Origin: Pseudomonadota bacterium
GTDB lineage: Bacteria > Myxococcota_A > UBA9042 > GCA-2863065
Direction: 5' to 3'
NCBI GenBank assembly: GCA_005776725.1
Contig: SXOO01000117.1
Location: 1 to 37,498 of the forward strand
Length of the DNA stretch: 37,498 bases
Shown piece by piece: positions 1 through 7,922 of the stretch. The notes beneath the pieces are model-generated. The model worked only from the letters and a program-made list of their open reading frames with translations, was not told where the DNA came from and searched no databases. The translations under genes and the position numbers were made by a program. The first letter of the stretch is position 1. Each line of letters begins with the position of its first letter.

Positions 1-317
1 AGATCCTGAATGCGCACCGGAGCAGGCGTCCGAAGGCACTCGCCGCTCAGGCGGTCGAGACGGGGACCCGGGCGACTAGAGGCCGAACAAGTCGCTCAAC
101 CTGACGCGACTTCGCCGCGCAGGTTAGCTTCGGGTGTTCGGGGGGAGGATGAACGCGCTCCGCATTCGGGGATCGGTGTGGATGGGCCTGAGGAAGCGCG
201 GATTTCTGTGCACGCCGACGGCGGAGCGGCCATCGGCGACAGGGGTCGGCTGTCGGAGTGGGTCCATGGATCGCCGAGCGGGCGCGCGGATGGATGGCGG
301 CCAAACGCCAGGACGTC
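1..317. other. Region without a recognisable gene
   Basis: I read all six frames and recognise no protein family. Several overlapping open frames exist, but they have arginine/serine/proline-rich shadow composition and no plausible ribosome binding site. An upstream gene could end with the TGA at 7-9, but only two codons of it would lie in the window. The only structured element is the hairpin at 94-128. No ribonuclease toxin that would pair with the downstream barstar gene is visible here. Confidence 0.6.
94..128. repeat. Hairpin with two bulged bases
   Basis: The arms GCT-AACCTG-CGCG and CGCG-CAGGTT-AGC give 13 base pairs around a 7-nt loop (109-115). Two unpaired bases, C97 and A104, both lie in the 5' arm. 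No T run follows, so it is not a standard intrinsic terminator. It could still end transcription of a gene left of the window or be a mobile-element remnant. Confidence 0.4.
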
Positions 318-728
318 ATGCGGACTGAGACCGTGTACGAGATCGACGGGCGCCACTTCTCGACTCTCGAGGAGCTCTTCGCAGTCATCGGCCGAGTGCT
401 CACACCGGGCGCTTCCTGGGGGCACAATCTGGACGCTTTCAGCGACATTCTGCGTGGCGGGTTCGGGACGCCGGAAGGGGGCCTTGTACTCCGGTGGACG
501 CACTCGGAGGAGTCTCGGCTACGCCTTGGGCACCCGGAGACCGTCAAACAGCTGAAGCTCCGCCTGGCTCGATGCCACCCCTCCAACCGGGCCTTGGTTG
601 CGGCCGACCTGAAAGCGGCACAAAGTGGCGCTGGTCCCACTGTGTTCGACTGGTTGGTGGAGATCATCCGCGATCATGGCCCTGGGGGAGAACAGGAAGA
701 CGATGGAGTCACACTTGAACTGGCGTAG
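318..728 (+). CDS. Barstar-family ribonuclease inhibitor (orphan)
   Basis: This 136-residue protein resembles the barstar (barnase inhibitor) family, small cytoplasmic proteins that block the active site of a partner RNase. The N-terminal strand-helix reads YEIDG then STLEELF. The signature WGHNLDAF at residues 34-41 matches the barstar segment YGENLDAL, and Asp43 falls where barstar has its barnase-contacting Asp39. A second conserved block, GPTVFDWLVEII, is near the C-terminus; the whole is longer than the roughly 90-residue Bacillus barstar. I chose ATG 318 because AGGA lies 4 nt upstream and the family homology begins there; an upstream in-frame ATG at 258 would add 20 unlike residues. 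No RNase toxin gene is adjacent, so the partner is either outside the window or a diffusible toxin from other cells. The role as inhibitor is inferred from family resemblance. Confidence 0.8.
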   Translation: MRTETVYEIDGRHFSTLEELFAVIGRVLTPGASWGHNLDAFSDILRGGFGTPEGGLVLRWTHSEESRLRLGHPETVKQLKLRLARCHPSNRALVAADLKAAQSGAGPTVFDWLVEIIRDHGPGGEQEDDGVTLELA

Positions 729-770
729 CGGGGCACATCACAACGGCCTGCACGGCGTGTGGAGGACCCG

Positions 771-1142
771 ATGAATCTGGGTGCATTTTCGATCAGCCTC
801 GCGGTGAAGGACATCGCCGCGTCCAGAGCCTTCTACGAGAAGCTGGGCTTCACCGTCTTCGGCGGCAAGCAGGAAGACAATTGGCTCATCCTGAAGAGCG
901 GCACCACGCTGATCGGGCTCTTCCAGGGCATGTTCGAGAAGAACATGCTCACGTTCAATCCAGGGTGGGACTCGGATGCCAAGGCCATCCCGGGCTTCAC
1001 GGATGTGCGCAAGATCCAGGAGCAACTGGTCGAGCAGGGCGTGGAGCTCGGTGAGAAGGCCGACCCGGCGACGTCTGGCCCGGCCTACATCACCCTGACC
1101 GATCCGGATGGCAACCCCATCCTCCTCGACCAACATCTCTAG
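771..1142 (+). CDS. VOC (glyoxalase/bleomycin-resistance fold) protein
   Basis: This 123-residue protein has the vicinal-oxygen-chelate fold pattern: a first strand SISLAVKD, then the helix [11 protein letters not shown], and a C-terminal beta unit ending in [13 protein letters not shown]. Members of this superfamily include glyoxalase I, antibiotic-sequestering proteins and dioxygenases, and function cannot be assigned from the fold. The first-strand His that often binds metal is absent (SLAV in its place), so a classical glyoxalase role is unlikely. ATG 771 is preferred over an in-frame GTG at 759 because the Shine-Dalgarno sequence GGAGGA (761-766) sits 4 nt before it. It follows the barstar gene by 42 bp on the same strand, and I see no functional link between them. 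Confidence 0.85.
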   Translation: MNLGAFSISLAVKDIAASRAFYEKLGFTVFGGKQEDNWLILKSGTTLIGLFQGMFEKNMLTFNPGWDSDAKAIPGFTDVRKIQEQLVEQGVELGEKADPATSGPAYITLTDPDGNPILLDQHL

Positions 1143-1255
1143 GCAGTTCAGCTCGTTCGAGCCCACCGCCCCGCGCCCTTGCGGCTTCCGGGGTCCGAGG
1201 GGTAGAACGCCGGCCACCTCCCTTGACCCCGCCGCGCCGGCGAACGAGGCCCTGA

Positions 1256-2788
1256 ATGACGCATGACGTGCTCCTCGGAGAGCCGCTGAAGCTGGACGAC
1301 GTGGTCCAGGTGGCGCTGTACGGGGCCACGGCCGCGCTGAGCCCGGCGGCACGTCAGCGCGTGGCCGACTGCCGGCGTCACATCGACCACCACGTCGAGC
1401 ACGGCGTGGACGCGCGTTACGGCATCGACACCGGCTTCGGCTTCCTCGCCGACGTGCGCATCAATCACGACCGAATCCGCGAGCTTCAGGAGAACCTCGT
1501 TCGCAGCCACGCCTGCGGTGTAGGCAACCCGCTGCCCGAGCCGGAGGTCCGCGCCATGATGCTCCTGCGGGCGCAGGTGCTGGCGCACGGCTACTCCGGT
1601 GTTCGGCCCGAGCTCATCGACCTCCTGGCCGCGTGCCTCCGCGAGGGGGTGCACCCCGTGATCCCGGAGAAGGGCTCGGTGGGCGCCTCGGGCGACCTCG
1701 CGCCGCTGGCGCACCTGGCGCTGGTGTTGATCGGGGAGGGCCACGCCACCTACCGGGGCGAGCGGATGCGCGGCGGTGAGGCCCTGGCGCGCGCGGGCCT
1801 GGTGCCGATCCGCCTGGAGGCCAAAGAGGGCCTCTGCCTCATCAACGGGACGCAGGCGATGACCGGGATTGGAGCATTGGTGCTCCACCGCGCCATCCGC
1901 CTGGCGAAGACGGCCGACCTCATCGGCGCGATGTCGCTCGAGGCGCTCACGGGCACGCCGCGGGCCTTCGACCCGCGGGTTCAAGCCGTGCGGCCGTTTC
2001 GCGGCCAGGCGGCCACGGCGCGCAACGTCACGCGGCTGCTCGAAGGTTCGGGGATCGTGGCGTCACACCGCGACTGCAAGCGCGTGCAAGACCCCTACAG
2101 CCTCCGGTGTATCCCGCAGGTGCACGGGGCTGTCCGTAACGTCTTGGAGCACGTCTCCGAGGTGCTGGGCGTGGAGGTGGACGCGGTCACGGACAACCCC
2201 ATGGTCCTGGCGGACGGCGACATCATCAGCGGGGGCAACTTCCACGGGCAGCCGGTGGCGTTCGCGCTGGACTACCTGGCGATCGGGGTGGTGGAGCTTG
2301 CGTCCATCAGCGAGCGCCGGATCGAGCAGATGGTGAACCCGCACCTCAACGTGGGTCTGCCGGCGTTCCTCACGCCCGACGTGGGCCTCAACAGCGGGTT
2401 CATGATCGCTCAGGTCACGGCGGCCGCCCTGGTGAGCGAGAACAAGCGCCTCGCTGCTCCGGCCAGCGTGGACAGCATACCGAGCTCGGCGAACCGGGAA
2501 GACCACGTGTCCATGGGCACGCACGCGGCGGTGAAGGCGCGCGAGGCGCTGGCCAACGTGGAGATCGTGCTGGGCATCGAGCTGCTCTGCGCCGCTCAGG
2601 GCATCGACCTGAGGCGCCCGCTCACCGCCGGCCCCGGGATCGAGGCGGCGCACGCCGCGCTGCGGGCCCTGGTGCCGCGCCTCGAGCGCGACAGGGCTCT
2701 TTATGAAGACATCGAAGCGGCGCGGGTGCTCGTGTCGTCGGGAGCGCTTCTTGCAGCCGTTGAGGCGGTGGTTGGGGCGCTGGAGTAG
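1256..2788 (+). CDS. hutH: Histidine ammonia-lyase
   Basis: HutH removes ammonia from L-histidine to give trans-urocanate, the first step of histidine degradation, in the cytoplasm. The protein has 510 residues, the usual length for the family. The MIO prosthetic group forms from Ala144-Ser145-Gly146 in the motif [15 protein letters not shown]. Other family blocks are present: [19 protein letters not shown], the QDPYSLRC segment followed by PQVHGA, and a late NREDHVSMG. These match HAL more closely than phenylalanine or tyrosine ammonia-lyases, and the Gln-Asp-Pro-Tyr-Ser block is typical of HAL. No hutU, hutI or hutG is in the window, so the rest of the pathway must be elsewhere if it exists. 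It leads a co-directional run with the outer-membrane protein gene 15 bp downstream; this pairing has no obvious metabolic logic. Start ATG 1256 agrees with the family N-terminus. Confidence 0.93.
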   Translation: MTHDVLLGEPLKLDDVVQVALYGATAALSPAARQRVADCRRHIDHHVEHGVDARYGIDTGFGFLADVRINHDRIRELQENLVRSHACGVGNPLPEPEVRAMMLLRAQVLAHGYSGVRPELIDLLAACLREGVHPVIPEKGSVGASGDLAPLAHLALVLIGEGHATYRGERMRGGEALARAGLVPIRLEAKEGLCLINGTQAMTGIGALVLHRAIRLAKTADLIGAMSLEALTGTPRAFDPRVQAVRPFRGQAATARNVTRLLEGSGIVASHRDCKRVQDPYSLRCIPQVHGAVRNVLEHVSEVLGVEVDAVTDNPMVLADGDIISGGNFHGQPVAFALDYLAIGVVELASISERRIEQMVNPHLNVGLPAFLTPDVGLNSGFMIAQVTAAALVSENKRLAAPASVDSIPSSANREDHVSMGTHAAVKAREALANVEIVLGIELLCAAQGIDLRRPLTAGPGIEAAHAALRALVPRLERDRALYEDIEAARVLVSSGALLAAVEAVVGALE

Positions 2789-2803
2789 CGCGTGGGAGGC
2801 ACT

Positions 2804-3793
2804 GTGAGAACTGGCGTGTTGATGTGTGTGGCCTTGCTCGCCGGTGGCGTGGCACAGGCCGATACGTGGGGGATCCTCGAGCCCGTCGCCCGCGAGGTCG
2901 CGGCTAGCGACGCGCAGACCTACCGGGAGCTCCTACAGTCCGAGCTCTCCCGGCAGCTCGGAGGCGGTGCACAGGTCACGCTGATCACCGGCGCGTGCAG
3001 CGACGCGGGGTGCGCGCACCAGGCCGGTCAGCGCGCCGGGGTGGACTACGTGGTCACGCTCACGCTGGGCACGTTGGGCACGAAGCTGGTGGCCACGGCG
3101 GCCGTGGTTGACGTGGACGACGGCGCGACGCTGCGCTCCGAGCGAATGGCCATCGATCGGGTGGAAGACCTGGAGGCGGTGGCCACGCGCCTGGCGATCG
3201 CGTTCACCACGTCCAAGCACGTGAACGAAACGGCGGAGCTCGGCGCGATCACCAAGACAGAGGAGAGGCCGCCCACGCGTCGCCACGGCGACAGCGGCGT
3301 GTCGTTCCACATCAAGGGCGTGGTGCCGTTCGGGAGCGCGCTAGCGGACCACCAGTTCGGGATGGGCTTCGACCTGGGCTTTTGGTACGAGGCGCTCGCT
3401 TTCTCCATCGAGCCCCGCGTGGGCTTCCGGTTCGACACCTCACGGGACGAGCGCCGCACGTACTACGCCGTGCCCATCGACCTGAGCGCTCAGTACATCC
3501 TAGGGCTCGGGGACTTCGCGCCGTTCTTCGGTGGCGGAATGGGGGCCCGCTGGACCTACATCGCCACGGTGCAGACCGTGACAGACTCTGGCGGCTTCGT
3601 GCAGACAGTCCACGAGGCCGAACCCGAGGACCACGCTTGGGGCTTTGGGGCGTTCGCCCGCGCGGGCGTGCTGCTGTTTCGAACGTACAGCGTCCGGATG
3701 ATGCTCGGGTTCGAGTACGACGTGACCTTCGTAGACCTGCACGGGCTCTCCTTCCCCCAGACCTTTCAGGTAGACCTGGGGATCGTGTTCTGA
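2804..3793 (+). CDS. Secreted protein: TolB-like N-terminal region plus outer-membrane beta-barrel
   Basis: This is a predicted outer-membrane protein of about 329 residues. After a signal peptide ending at the AQA-D site, residues 20-150 look like the alpha/beta N-terminal region of TolB/CsgG/FlgO-type proteins: an amphipathic helix, then strands that include DYVVTLTLGTLGTKLVATAAVVD. A polar linker follows. From about residue 165 to the end come alternating-hydrophobicity strands with many Gly, Tyr and Phe residues, finishing in Phe as barrel proteins often do. I prefer GTG 2804 because GGGAGG (2794-2799) lies just upstream and the resulting N-terminus (Arg then hydrophobic) is a normal signal sequence; GTG 2792 is the alternative. 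The stop overlaps the next gene's start. The ligand or process served is unknown; the barrel call is inferred from sequence pattern only. Confidence 0.7.
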   Translation: MRTGVLMCVALLAGGVAQADTWGILEPVAREVAASDAQTYRELLQSELSRQLGGGAQVTLITGACSDAGCAHQAGQRAGVDYVVTLTLGTLGTKLVATAAVVDVDDGATLRSERMAIDRVEDLEAVATRLAIAFTTSKHVNETAELGAITKTEERPPTRRHGDSGVSFHIKGVVPFGSALADHQFGMGFDLGFWYEALAFSIEPRVGFRFDTSRDERRTYYAVPIDLSAQYILGLGDFAPFFGGGMGARWTYIATVQTVTDSGGFVQTVHEAEPEDHAWGFGAFARAGVLLFRTYSVRMMLGFEYDVTFVDLHGLSFPQTFQVDLGIVF

Positions 3794-4284
3794 TGGTGGC
3801 CTCCATGAAACGTTTCGTGGCAATCGCGCTTCTCGGCGGCTGTGAGCTGGTCGATGGGTTGACCTCAACGCCCGTGGACTTCGTAGACCCCTGCCTCCAG
3901 GCGGGCACGGTGGCCGCCGTGGCCGGGATCTGGAACATGGGTGGTTCGGGCTCGCGCGACGACTGTCCCGCCAGCCTCGATGCCCTCGAGACCGGCGCGT
4001 TCGTGATGAAGGTGCCGGCGTTCGCCGTGGCACAGGACACGGATGGGAAGCTCAGCGCCACCCTCCCCGCGCCCGACGGTTTCACAGTCGTCTTCAGCGG
4101 CTCGGTCCACGGGACGTGCGTCACCGCGCAGCTCGTCGAGACCGACTTGCGGGGCGCCTTGCCGGTCCTTCGGACCTGGACGTTTAACGGCGACAACGCC
4201 GACAGCGTGATCACCGGAGAGTTCACGGTCGAGGGACCGGACACGTGCTCCGGTGAAGGGTCCTTCTCGGCGTCGGTGCGGTGA
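3793..4284 (+). CDS. Small predicted lipoprotein, function unknown
   Basis: The 163-residue product has an N-terminal KR, a short hydrophobic stretch and the lipobox LLGGC, so Cys17 would be lipidated. The mature part has four Cys residues (CLQAG, DDCPAS, GTCV and DTCSGEG) and several predicted beta-strands. I do not recognise a family. The ATG at 3793 overlaps the upstream stop as TGATG, which suggests translational coupling; the in-frame ATG at 3805 would give a 13-residue signal peptide and is also possible. The last four bases are shared with the manA start (GTGA). Position next to the barrel protein gene suggests an envelope partner, which is inference. Confidence 0.7.
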   Translation: MVASMKRFVAIALLGGCELVDGLTSTPVDFVDPCLQAGTVAAVAGIWNMGGSGSRDDCPASLDALETGAFVMKVPAFAVAQDTDGKLSATLPAPDGFTVVFSGSVHGTCVTAQLVETDLRGALPVLRTWTFNGDNADSVITGEFTVEGPDTCSGEGSFSASVR

Positions 4285-5222
4285 GCCTCGGCGCCCCGCT
4301 GCGTTTCGCCCCGGTCTATCAGTCGGTCGTCTGGGGCGGAGAACGGATCGCGGCCTTGCGATCGGGCGTCCCCACGGGCCCCGTGGGCGAGGCGTGGGAT
4401 CTGGCCGATCACTCCCGTGGGATGAGCGTGGTGGCCCATGGACCCCTGGCGGGCCGCTCCCTCCGCGAGCTGGCCCGAGACCACGGCGCGGCGCTATTGG
4501 GCCGGGAGCTCGACGGCGCCACCTTCCCGCTGATGGTGAAGCTCATCGACGCGCGTGACCGCTTGAGCGTGCAGGTGCACCCGGACGACGCGCTGGCGCG
4601 GGAGATGGGCCTCGCGGACGGCGGCAAGACCGAGTGCTGGTATGTGGTGGCTGACGGCACGCTCTACGTGGGGACCGAGCCCGGTGTGGACGCGGCGGCG
4701 TTCGAGGCGGCCCGCGTGGAAGGGCGCATGGAGAGCGCGCTGGCGCGACACTCGGTGCGCCGGGGCGACTTCGTCTATCTGCCGGCGCGCACCGTGCACG
4801 CCATAGGCGCCGGGTGTCTCTTGCTCGAGGTGCAGCAGACGTCGGACAACACCTTCAGGGTCGATGACTGGGGGCGGCTCGGGCTGGACGGTAAGCCCCG
4901 CCCGCTGCACGTGGAGGCCTCGCGGCGCGCAATCGACTTCTCGCTGCGGCCGACGGTGGTGGCCCTGGACGCCGAAGGCCGGCCCCGCGGGCGCCTGGTG
5001 GACGGGCCGTTCTTCACGCTCGACGAGGTGACCGCGGATGGCGCGCAGCGGGAGACACGGCGCTGTGTGGCCGTGACCGCGCTAGGCGCCGCTGAAGTGT
5101 GGACCCCGGCGGGGACGTTGGCGCTAGGTGCGCTGGAGACGGCGCTGGTCCCTGCGGACGCGGGACTGTACGCGGTGAGGGGCGAGCCGGGCGCTCTGGT
5201 GCTCTTGTCAGAGCCCTGCTGA
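4281..5222 (+). CDS. manA: Class I mannose-6-phosphate isomerase
   Basis: ManA interconverts mannose 6-phosphate and fructose 6-phosphate and supplies mannose for surface polysaccharides and glycoconjugates. The 313-residue length fits the short Bacillus-type cupin enzymes. The metal site is visible as QVHPDD (Gln98, His100), KTECW (Glu118) and TVHAIG (His173). The N-terminal block VWGGERI and the substrate-side EVQQTSDNTFRVDDWGR are also family features. The GTG start overlaps the lipoprotein gene's stop by 4 nt (GTGA), so the gene is probably translated by coupling and transcribed from upstream of hutH. It is followed after 22 bp by a convergent gene with no clear terminator between them. 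Confidence 0.93.
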   Translation: MSLGAPLRFAPVYQSVVWGGERIAALRSGVPTGPVGEAWDLADHSRGMSVVAHGPLAGRSLRELARDHGAALLGRELDGATFPLMVKLIDARDRLSVQVHPDDALAREMGLADGGKTECWYVVADGTLYVGTEPGVDAAAFEAARVEGRMESALARHSVRRGDFVYLPARTVHAIGAGCLLLEVQQTSDNTFRVDDWGRLGLDGKPRPLHVEASRRAIDFSLRPTVVALDAEGRPRGRLVDGPFFTLDEVTADGAQRETRRCVAVTALGAAEVWTPAGTLALGALETALVPADAGLYAVRGEPGALVLLSEPC

Positions 5223-5244
5223 GCGCCTCCAGGTACGGGCGAGC

Positions 5245-6306
5245 CTAGTAGACGCCCTCGCCGCAACACTCGATCTTCGCGATCGTGGAGCCCCCTGGGC
5301 AGTCTTCGGCGGGGTAGATCTGGGTAAGCTCGCGCCCGGACGCCGCGCACTGCTCGTAGGCGTGGTGCTTCAGCACGTCGTAGGGCAGGCACTGGTCGCC
5401 CTGGACAGCCATCCACTCGCAGGTCTGCGCGGGGGCGGGCGGCGTGGGCGGGGCCGAGCCGGTGCCGTCGCTGCACTTCGTCCAGCAGTTGCCGGCCGCG
5501 TCGCAGTCGGTCCAACACTCGACGCCCGGGTTCGGAGCTTCGCCACACGTGGACCAGCAGTTCCCTGCGGAGTCGCACTCCTGCGGGCAGGTGGGGTCGT
5601 CGACAGAACCTTCACAGGTGGACCAGCACTCTCCGCTGGCGTCGCACTCCGTCCAACACGCCGGGTCGGTGCTCCCTTGGCAGCCGTCTTCGCAGTTCTC
5701 GCCGGCGCCACAGTCGGGCGAGCAGCCCGCCGGGGGTGGGTGAGCGCCTGGATCCGAGGAGCACGCCAGAGTGCCGTCCTCCGCCGGGACCGGGAACGGG
5801 GCTTCAGGTGGGCAGTGGTACGGCGATGGGGGGGCGTCTCCACTGGAGCAGCTCGGCTGGCCGTCGGCCCCGCGCATGCAGTAGGGAGCGTCGGGGGGAC
5901 AGACGCCGCACGGGTCGTCGCTGGGCACCTGGGGCGGGCGGTCGGGTTCAGTGGTCTCGGGACGGTCGGGCGAGTCCGGCCGGCCATCGCCTCCGCAGCA
6001 CGCCACGTGGGCGCTCTCGAAGAGACCCACGCCGCACTCGTCGGCGGGGGAGAAGCGGGCGAGATACAGCCCCTGATCGGCGCAAGCCTGGAACGCCTCG
6101 AGGGCCCACATCCCGGCGTCGAGACAGAGCCCCGCGAGGCCGAGTTGCTGCTCCACACACTGCCCGCTGGAGGCCGCGCCACCGCTCTCGCCGGTGCCGT
6201 CACCGGCGGCCGGGCGCCCGTCGGCGTCCACCTCGTAACACGACATCGTGGCCGCGAGTGACACACCGATCAGCGACCGAGAGAAGATCCACCGGAGTCC
6301 GTTCAT
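5245..6306 (-). CDS. Cys-rich predicted lipoprotein
   Basis: The 353-residue protein has an N-terminal hydrophobic signal ending LAATMSC, with Cys23 as the likely lipidation site. Residues 24-50 are a Gly/Ser/Asp linker typical of exported myxobacterial lipoproteins. The centre is rich in Pro, Asp and Cys and contains three near-copies of a CDxxGxCWxxC unit. Two related end domains flank it, each with an alpha-helical stretch and a CCG motif (AHVACCGGDG and KIECCGEG), so the ends look like a duplicated domain around a Cys-rich middle. ATG 6306 is preferred over an upstream in-frame ATG at 6348 because GGGGG lies just before it and the signal peptide starts there. I do not recognise the family. 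An inverted repeat at 6363-6384 lies upstream. Confidence 0.75.
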   Translation of the reverse strand: MNGLRWIFSRSLIGVSLAATMSCYEVDADGRPAAGDGTGESGGAASSGQCVEQQLGLAGLCLDAGMWALEAFQACADQGLYLARFSPADECGVGLFESAHVACCGGDGRPDSPDRPETTEPDRPPQVPSDDPCGVCPPDAPYCMRGADGQPSCSSGDAPPSPYHCPPEAPFPVPAEDGTLACSSDPGAHPPPAGCSPDCGAGENCEDGCQGSTDPACWTECDASGECWSTCEGSVDDPTCPQECDSAGNCWSTCGEAPNPGVECWTDCDAAGNCWTKCSDGTGSAPPTPPAPAQTCEWMAVQGDQCLPYDVLKHHAYEQCAASGRELTQIYPAEDCPGGSTIAKIECCGEGVY

Positions 6307-6362
6307 CGTGCCCCCTTCGTCGAGCTCGATCGGGCGGGAGCGCAACATCGCCTCGCCCGAAT

Positions 6363-6384
6363 CGGCCGCAGCGCGCCGCGGCCG
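6363..6384. repeat. Perfect 7-bp inverted repeat upstream of lipoprotein gene
   Basis: Arms CGGCCGC (6363-6369) and GCGGCCG (6378-6384) flank an 8-nt loop. It lies in the 166-bp gap between the selenoprotein stop (6473) and the lipoprotein start (6306), both on the minus strand. It could be a terminator stem for the upstream genes or an operator; no T run follows on the minus strand. Confidence 0.35.
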
Positions 6385-6472
6385 TCGACATGAATGCAGG
6401 CATCATGACCGACGCGGCGCCCCCTGTCTCACCGAAAAACCGTGTGGGGACGGGGCTCGTCGCGTTGTGGAC

Positions 6473-6703
6473 TCAGCTCTGCGCGGCGCTCACCAGGGCC
6501 GGGGCTTCGCTGGGGTCTGGGAAACGTTGCAGCGCCTTCTTCGAGAACACGACCCGGTCTCCGACTCGAACGTCGAACACTCCGCGTTCGCCGGGCACCA
6601 GTGTTACCGGCACCCCGAGCGTAGACTCGATCTCAGCCGCGACACGCGCGGCGTGGGGCTTGTAGTTTCAAACGACGCAGTACTCGATGCTGACAGGACG
6701 CAT
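6473..6703 (-). CDS. SelT/SelW/SelH (Rdx) family selenoprotein with in-frame UGA
   Basis: Read through one TGA, this is a 76-residue thioredoxin-like protein of the Rdx family. The N-terminus reads MRPVSIEYC, then Val-Val and the UGA codon (6668-6670) as residue 12, then NYKPHAA. This gives the family redox motif CxxU in its usual place after the first strand (compare EYCxxU/C in SelW). The rest matches the family too: a helix of about 15 residues, then GVFDVRVGDRVVFSKK and RFPDP. ATG 6703 has an AGGAG Shine-Dalgarno sequence 5 nt upstream. A SECIS-like hairpin follows the UGA. The gene lies 57 bp after the DUF4476 gene on the same strand, so it may be co-transcribed. A sequencing error or pseudogene is unlikely, because the frame is intact on both sides and the UGA sits exactly at the redox position. 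Family proteins are presumed thiol-disulfide oxidoreductases; the substrate is unknown. Confidence 0.88.
6635..6660 (-). promoter_or_regulatory. Bacterial SECIS-like hairpin for Sec insertion
   Basis: On the minus strand the mRNA just after the UGA can fold as AGCC / GGCU (4 bp), an asymmetric internal loop (C against UCGC), then CACGC / GCGUG (5 bp) with a CGC apical loop. The loop begins 18 nt after the UGA and has a G in its first two positions. Both features fit the published bacterial SECIS description (loop about 16-37 nt from UGA, early loop G). It lies within the coding sequence, as bacterial SECIS elements do. The fold was drawn by hand. Confidence 0.6.
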
Positions 6704-6746
6704 GATGTCTCCTGGGTTGTGGGTGTCGGGGGCTCCAGTTGCTTGG

Positions 6747-6758
6747 GAGGGCGCCCTC
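6747..6758. repeat. 12-bp perfect palindrome between DUF4476 gene and selenoprotein gene
   Basis: GAGGGCGCCCTC begins 2 nt after the stop of the DUF4476 gene. As RNA it gives a short GAGG/CCTC stem with a GCGC loop. It may weaken read-through or mark an RNA end between the two genes; without a T run it is not a convincing terminator. Confidence 0.3.
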
Positions 6759-6760
6759 TC

Positions 6761-7894
6761 CTACCGGATGATCGCCTCGACGGCGGACTTGTCGCTGTCG
6801 AACGTGAACGACTCGAGGAGCTGATAGCGGTTGTCTCTGTCGACGATGGTCGCGTTGAGCAGCCGGACCACCTCGACCTTCTCGGCCGGGAACGAGAAGC
6901 GGGCGATCACGTCCTTCACCTGAGCGACGGTGACCGGCTTCCCCACCAGGGCCAGCTTGAGCACGCGCATCTTCTCGGCGTCGAAGGACTCTGCATCGAG
7001 CGCCTTGAGCACCTTCGCGAAGTCCGGCGCGGTGATGGCCGCCAGGCGGACAGGCGTCTCCGCCACCCCGCGCTCGATCGCGGCCGTGCGGAAGACTCCG
7101 GCGTACGGCACCACGCTCCAGAGGGTGTCGCGTCCGCGCCGAGGGGCGTCGCAGTTGTCGAGCACCGCGAGCGCGCCGGGTTCGTGGCGGTCGCCGCCTT
7201 TGACGCCCAGGCACAGCCCCGACACGCGGTTTCGGAGCTGGAACGCGCCACGCGCGGTCTCCACGCGCCGCCACTGATTGTCGAGGCGCGCGTCGCCTCG
7301 GACGGCGGTGCAGTCGAACACCTCGGCCTCCGCGCCCAGCGTGGCTTGATCGACGCCCCGCACGCCCAGGCACAAGCCGGAGACCTCATTGCGGATGAGC
7401 TCGAAGCCAGAGTCTGCGGGCGCGAGGCTCCACTGGTGATCCAGGGGCCGCTCGTTGCGCTCGCCCACGCACACGGCCAGATGCACGGCCTCGCCAGCGC
7501 GGTGGCGGTCGACGCCGGCCACGCCGAGGCACAGCGTGGAGGCGCCGTTGAGCAGCGCCATGGGCGGCTCCGGGGGCGGGGGAGGACAGACCGCCACGGC
7601 TGGACAAGGCGGACAGGGCCCCGCGGGCGGACACGGCGCACACGGCGGACACTTGGTGCCGGTCCCTCGAGTGTCTTGTTCGAGCTCTTCGAGCTCTTCC
7701 ACCGCGCGCTCGAGGCGCGTCTTGGCCTCGGCGGCCACCTTCGCCTTGCCCTTGAGCTTCGGCAGCAGGAAGCGGATGGCGTCCAGGTCTGCCTGGATCG
7801 CGTCGAAGCGCTCGCCGAGCGCCGCTTCGGGTGGCGGCCGCGCGGCCTGTGCGGCGAAGCACAGGCTAATGGTGAGGCCAAGGGCCAGCTTCAT
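6761..7894 (-). CDS. Secreted protein: coiled coil, ricin-type lectin-like domain and DUF4476
   Basis: The 377-residue protein starts with a signal peptide (residues 1-17, cut after AQA). Residues 27-75 are a charged coiled coil with EELEELEQ. Residues 81-111 are a Cys/Pro linker built of CPPC-like steps. Residues 115-262 hold three imperfect repeats of LCLGVxGxD followed by a Trp-containing strand, the pattern of ricin-B/beta-trefoil carbohydrate-binding domains. Residues 288-375 match DUF4476: ESFDAEKMRVLKLAL, VTVAQVKDVIARFSF, then a VDRDNRYQLLESF segment. DUF4476 is a helical domain of unknown role, common in Bacteroidetes and myxobacteria. ATG 7894 has GAGGAG upstream. The gene starts 28 bp after the PhoD stop and is probably in its operon. 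It may bind glycans at the cell surface; that is inference from the fold. Confidence 0.82.
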   Translation of the reverse strand: MKLALGLTISLCFAAQAARPPPEAALGERFDAIQADLDAIRFLLPKLKGKAKVAAEAKTRLERAVEELEELEQDTRGTGTKCPPCAPCPPAGPCPPCPAVAVCPPPPPEPPMALLNGASTLCLGVAGVDRHRAGEAVHLAVCVGERNERPLDHQWSLAPADSGFELIRNEVSGLCLGVRGVDQATLGAEAEVFDCTAVRGDARLDNQWRRVETARGAFQLRNRVSGLCLGVKGGDRHEPGALAVLDNCDAPRRGRDTLWSVVPYAGVFRTAAIERGVAETPVRLAAITAPDFAKVLKALDAESFDAEKMRVLKLALVGKPVTVAQVKDVIARFSFPAEKVEVVRLLNATIVDRDNRYQLLESFTFDSDKSAVEAIIR

Positions 7895-7922
7895 CGGGAG
7901 ACTCCTCGGGTGTGCGTGGACT

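Noticed and set aside
94..129. attC-like integron site (GCTCAAC ... GTTAGCT with two extrahelical bases)
   Set aside because: At about 36 nt it is shorter than known attC sites, GTTAGCT does not fit GTTRRRY, no second site follows the barstar gene, and no integrase is seen.
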